Origin: Azonexus sp.
Lineage (GTDB): Bacteria; Pseudomonadota; Gammaproteobacteria; Burkholderiales; Rhodocyclaceae
Assembly (NCBI GenBank): GCA_023150195.1
Contig: JAKLLI010000137.1
Location: forward strand, 1 to 5,638
Direction of reading: 5' to 3'
DNA: 5,638 nt
Every line of letters starts with the position of its first letter. Position 1 is the first letter of the stretch. The position numbers and the translations under genes are program-made. Shown piece after piece: positions 4,978 to 5,638 of the stretch. The notes under the pieces were generated by a model that saw nothing but the letters and a program-made list of their open reading frames with translations, made no database searches and was not told the origin of the DNA.

Positions 4978-5638
4978 CAGGCTCGAATGACGTCAGGAGT
5001 TATGCGTTGGCTCAAGTGTAGCAGTTGCTGCAGGAATTTACCGACGCCCCCCTGCGTGACTTCACCCTGTTGCCAATACTGCAAATCCGAAGCCAGATCC
5101 CGGAATGCCGCCGCGGCAGCCGAGTCCGGCGCCTGATACAAAACCGGTCGGCACAACTGGGTGGAAAGCTTCAAGGCGTCATCCAGCGGAATTGCACCCG
5201 CATAGTCCAGACGGGCAATGCCGCGCTGAACAGCGACCTGCGCAATATTTTCGTAGATCGATCGTGCATCTTCTTGACTGCGCACCTTGTTCACCAGAAT
5301 GCGGAAATGCCGGCGAGAGAAGGCGTGACTCACCTTTTTGATCAAGGCATAGGCCTCGGTGATCGAGGCACTACTCCCGGACAGGACCACGACGGTTTCC
5401 TGCGAGACCAGCCCAAACGGTGAAAATCCTTGAGGATGCGCCAGGCTGGCATCGACCAGAATGACATCAACCCCCTTGTCCAACCCGGACATGGCATCAA
5501 GCAAAGTCTGCTGTTGCGGCAAGGATAAACGCCCCAACTTGCGCGCCGCCTTGGCAGCGTTCAGGATCGACAAGCCGCTCATGGGCTTGAGCAAAACCTG
5601 AGGCAGCGGCATTTCGCGCTGTACCACATTCAACAGAT
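4977..5638 (-). CDS. flhG: Flagellar number regulator FlhG/FleN (MinD-like ATPase), N-terminus off the right edge
   Basis: FlhG (FleN, YlxH) is a MinD-type ATPase that limits flagellar number, acting on the GTPase FlhF and, in polar flagellates, on FleQ/FlrA. The last 219 codons are visible; the N-terminus with the Walker A loop, probably some 50 residues, is missing. Counting from the TTG codon at 5633, DVILVDA (56-62) is the Walker B strand, ASITEAYALIKK (89-100) is the most diagnostic FlhG motif, and RILVNKVRSQEDA (111-123) is the base-contacting N-K strand. DYAGAIPLDD (143-152) fits the later family pattern. The C-terminal GKFLQQLLHLSQRI (198-211) could be an amphipathic membrane-targeting helix. 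After Walker B the sequence is ASLAHPQG, not the usual T.AG. The next gene, fliA, overlaps by one base, as expected for a flhF-flhG-fliA order. Confidence 0.9.
   Translation of the reverse strand, partial: LLNVVQREMPLPQVLLKPMSGLSILNAAKAARKLGRLSLPQQQTLLDAMSGLDKGVDVILVDASLAHPQGFSPFGLVSQETVVVLSGSSASITEAYALIKKVSHAFSRRHFRILVNKVRSQEDARSIYENIAQVAVQRGIARLDYAGAIPLDDALKLSTQLCRPVLYQAPDSAAAAAFRDLASDLQYWQQGEVTQGGVGKFLQQLLHLSQRITPDVIRA

Noticed and set aside
4504..5136. 210-codon plus-strand open frame
   Set aside because: Antisense to fliA and flhG, both well supported; no ribosome site and no recognisable motifs.

Overview
The window is a compact piece of a polar-type flagellar gene region, moderately GC-rich by eye and almost wholly coding. 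Sequence features resemble Betaproteobacteria (Rhodocyclales- or Nitrosomonadales-like) or related gammaproteobacteria. The stator genes are of the MotC/MotD type and follow flhG(fleN)-fliA, as in the Pseudomonas locus. The rod operon has a sigma-54-type promoter. The class assignment is inference; no ribosomal marker is present.

Layout. Left arm, minus strand: flgB (690-1100), flgC (265-678) and the 5' end of flgD (239 to the left edge), the start of a rod/hook operon reading out of the window. Its promoter lies in an 89-bp divergent gap and looks like a good sigma-54 site (-24 GG at 1150-1151, -12 GC at 1138-1139). Middle, plus strand: flgA (1190-1867), then a sigma-28 promoter (1870-1896), flgM (1933-2214) and flgN (2214-2678). 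Right arm, minus strand: flhG (partial, entering from the right edge), fliA (4216-4977), motC (3483-4223, TTG start) and motD (2710-3483). These four overlap each other and end tail-to-tail with flgN, only 31 bp apart.

How the genes work together. FlhG/FleN restrains the number of flagella and, in polar flagellates, antagonises the sigma-54 activator FleQ/FlrA. A sigma-54 promoter then drives rod and hook genes (flgBCD and onward). FlgA chaperones P-ring assembly. FliA is the late sigma factor and FlgM its exported anti-sigma factor, here behind its own FliA-type promoter. FlgN chaperones the hook-filament junction proteins. MotC and MotD form a stator complex. The window therefore holds three successive regulatory checkpoints (FlhG, FliA, FlgM) plus two recognisable target promoters. 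No mobile element, CRISPR array, tRNA, rRNA or intact novel system is visible. Every gene belongs to a known flagellar family, and the points of interest are in regulation and gene junctions. There is no stretch over 300 bases without a gene; the largest gap is the 89-bp flgB/flgA divergent region.
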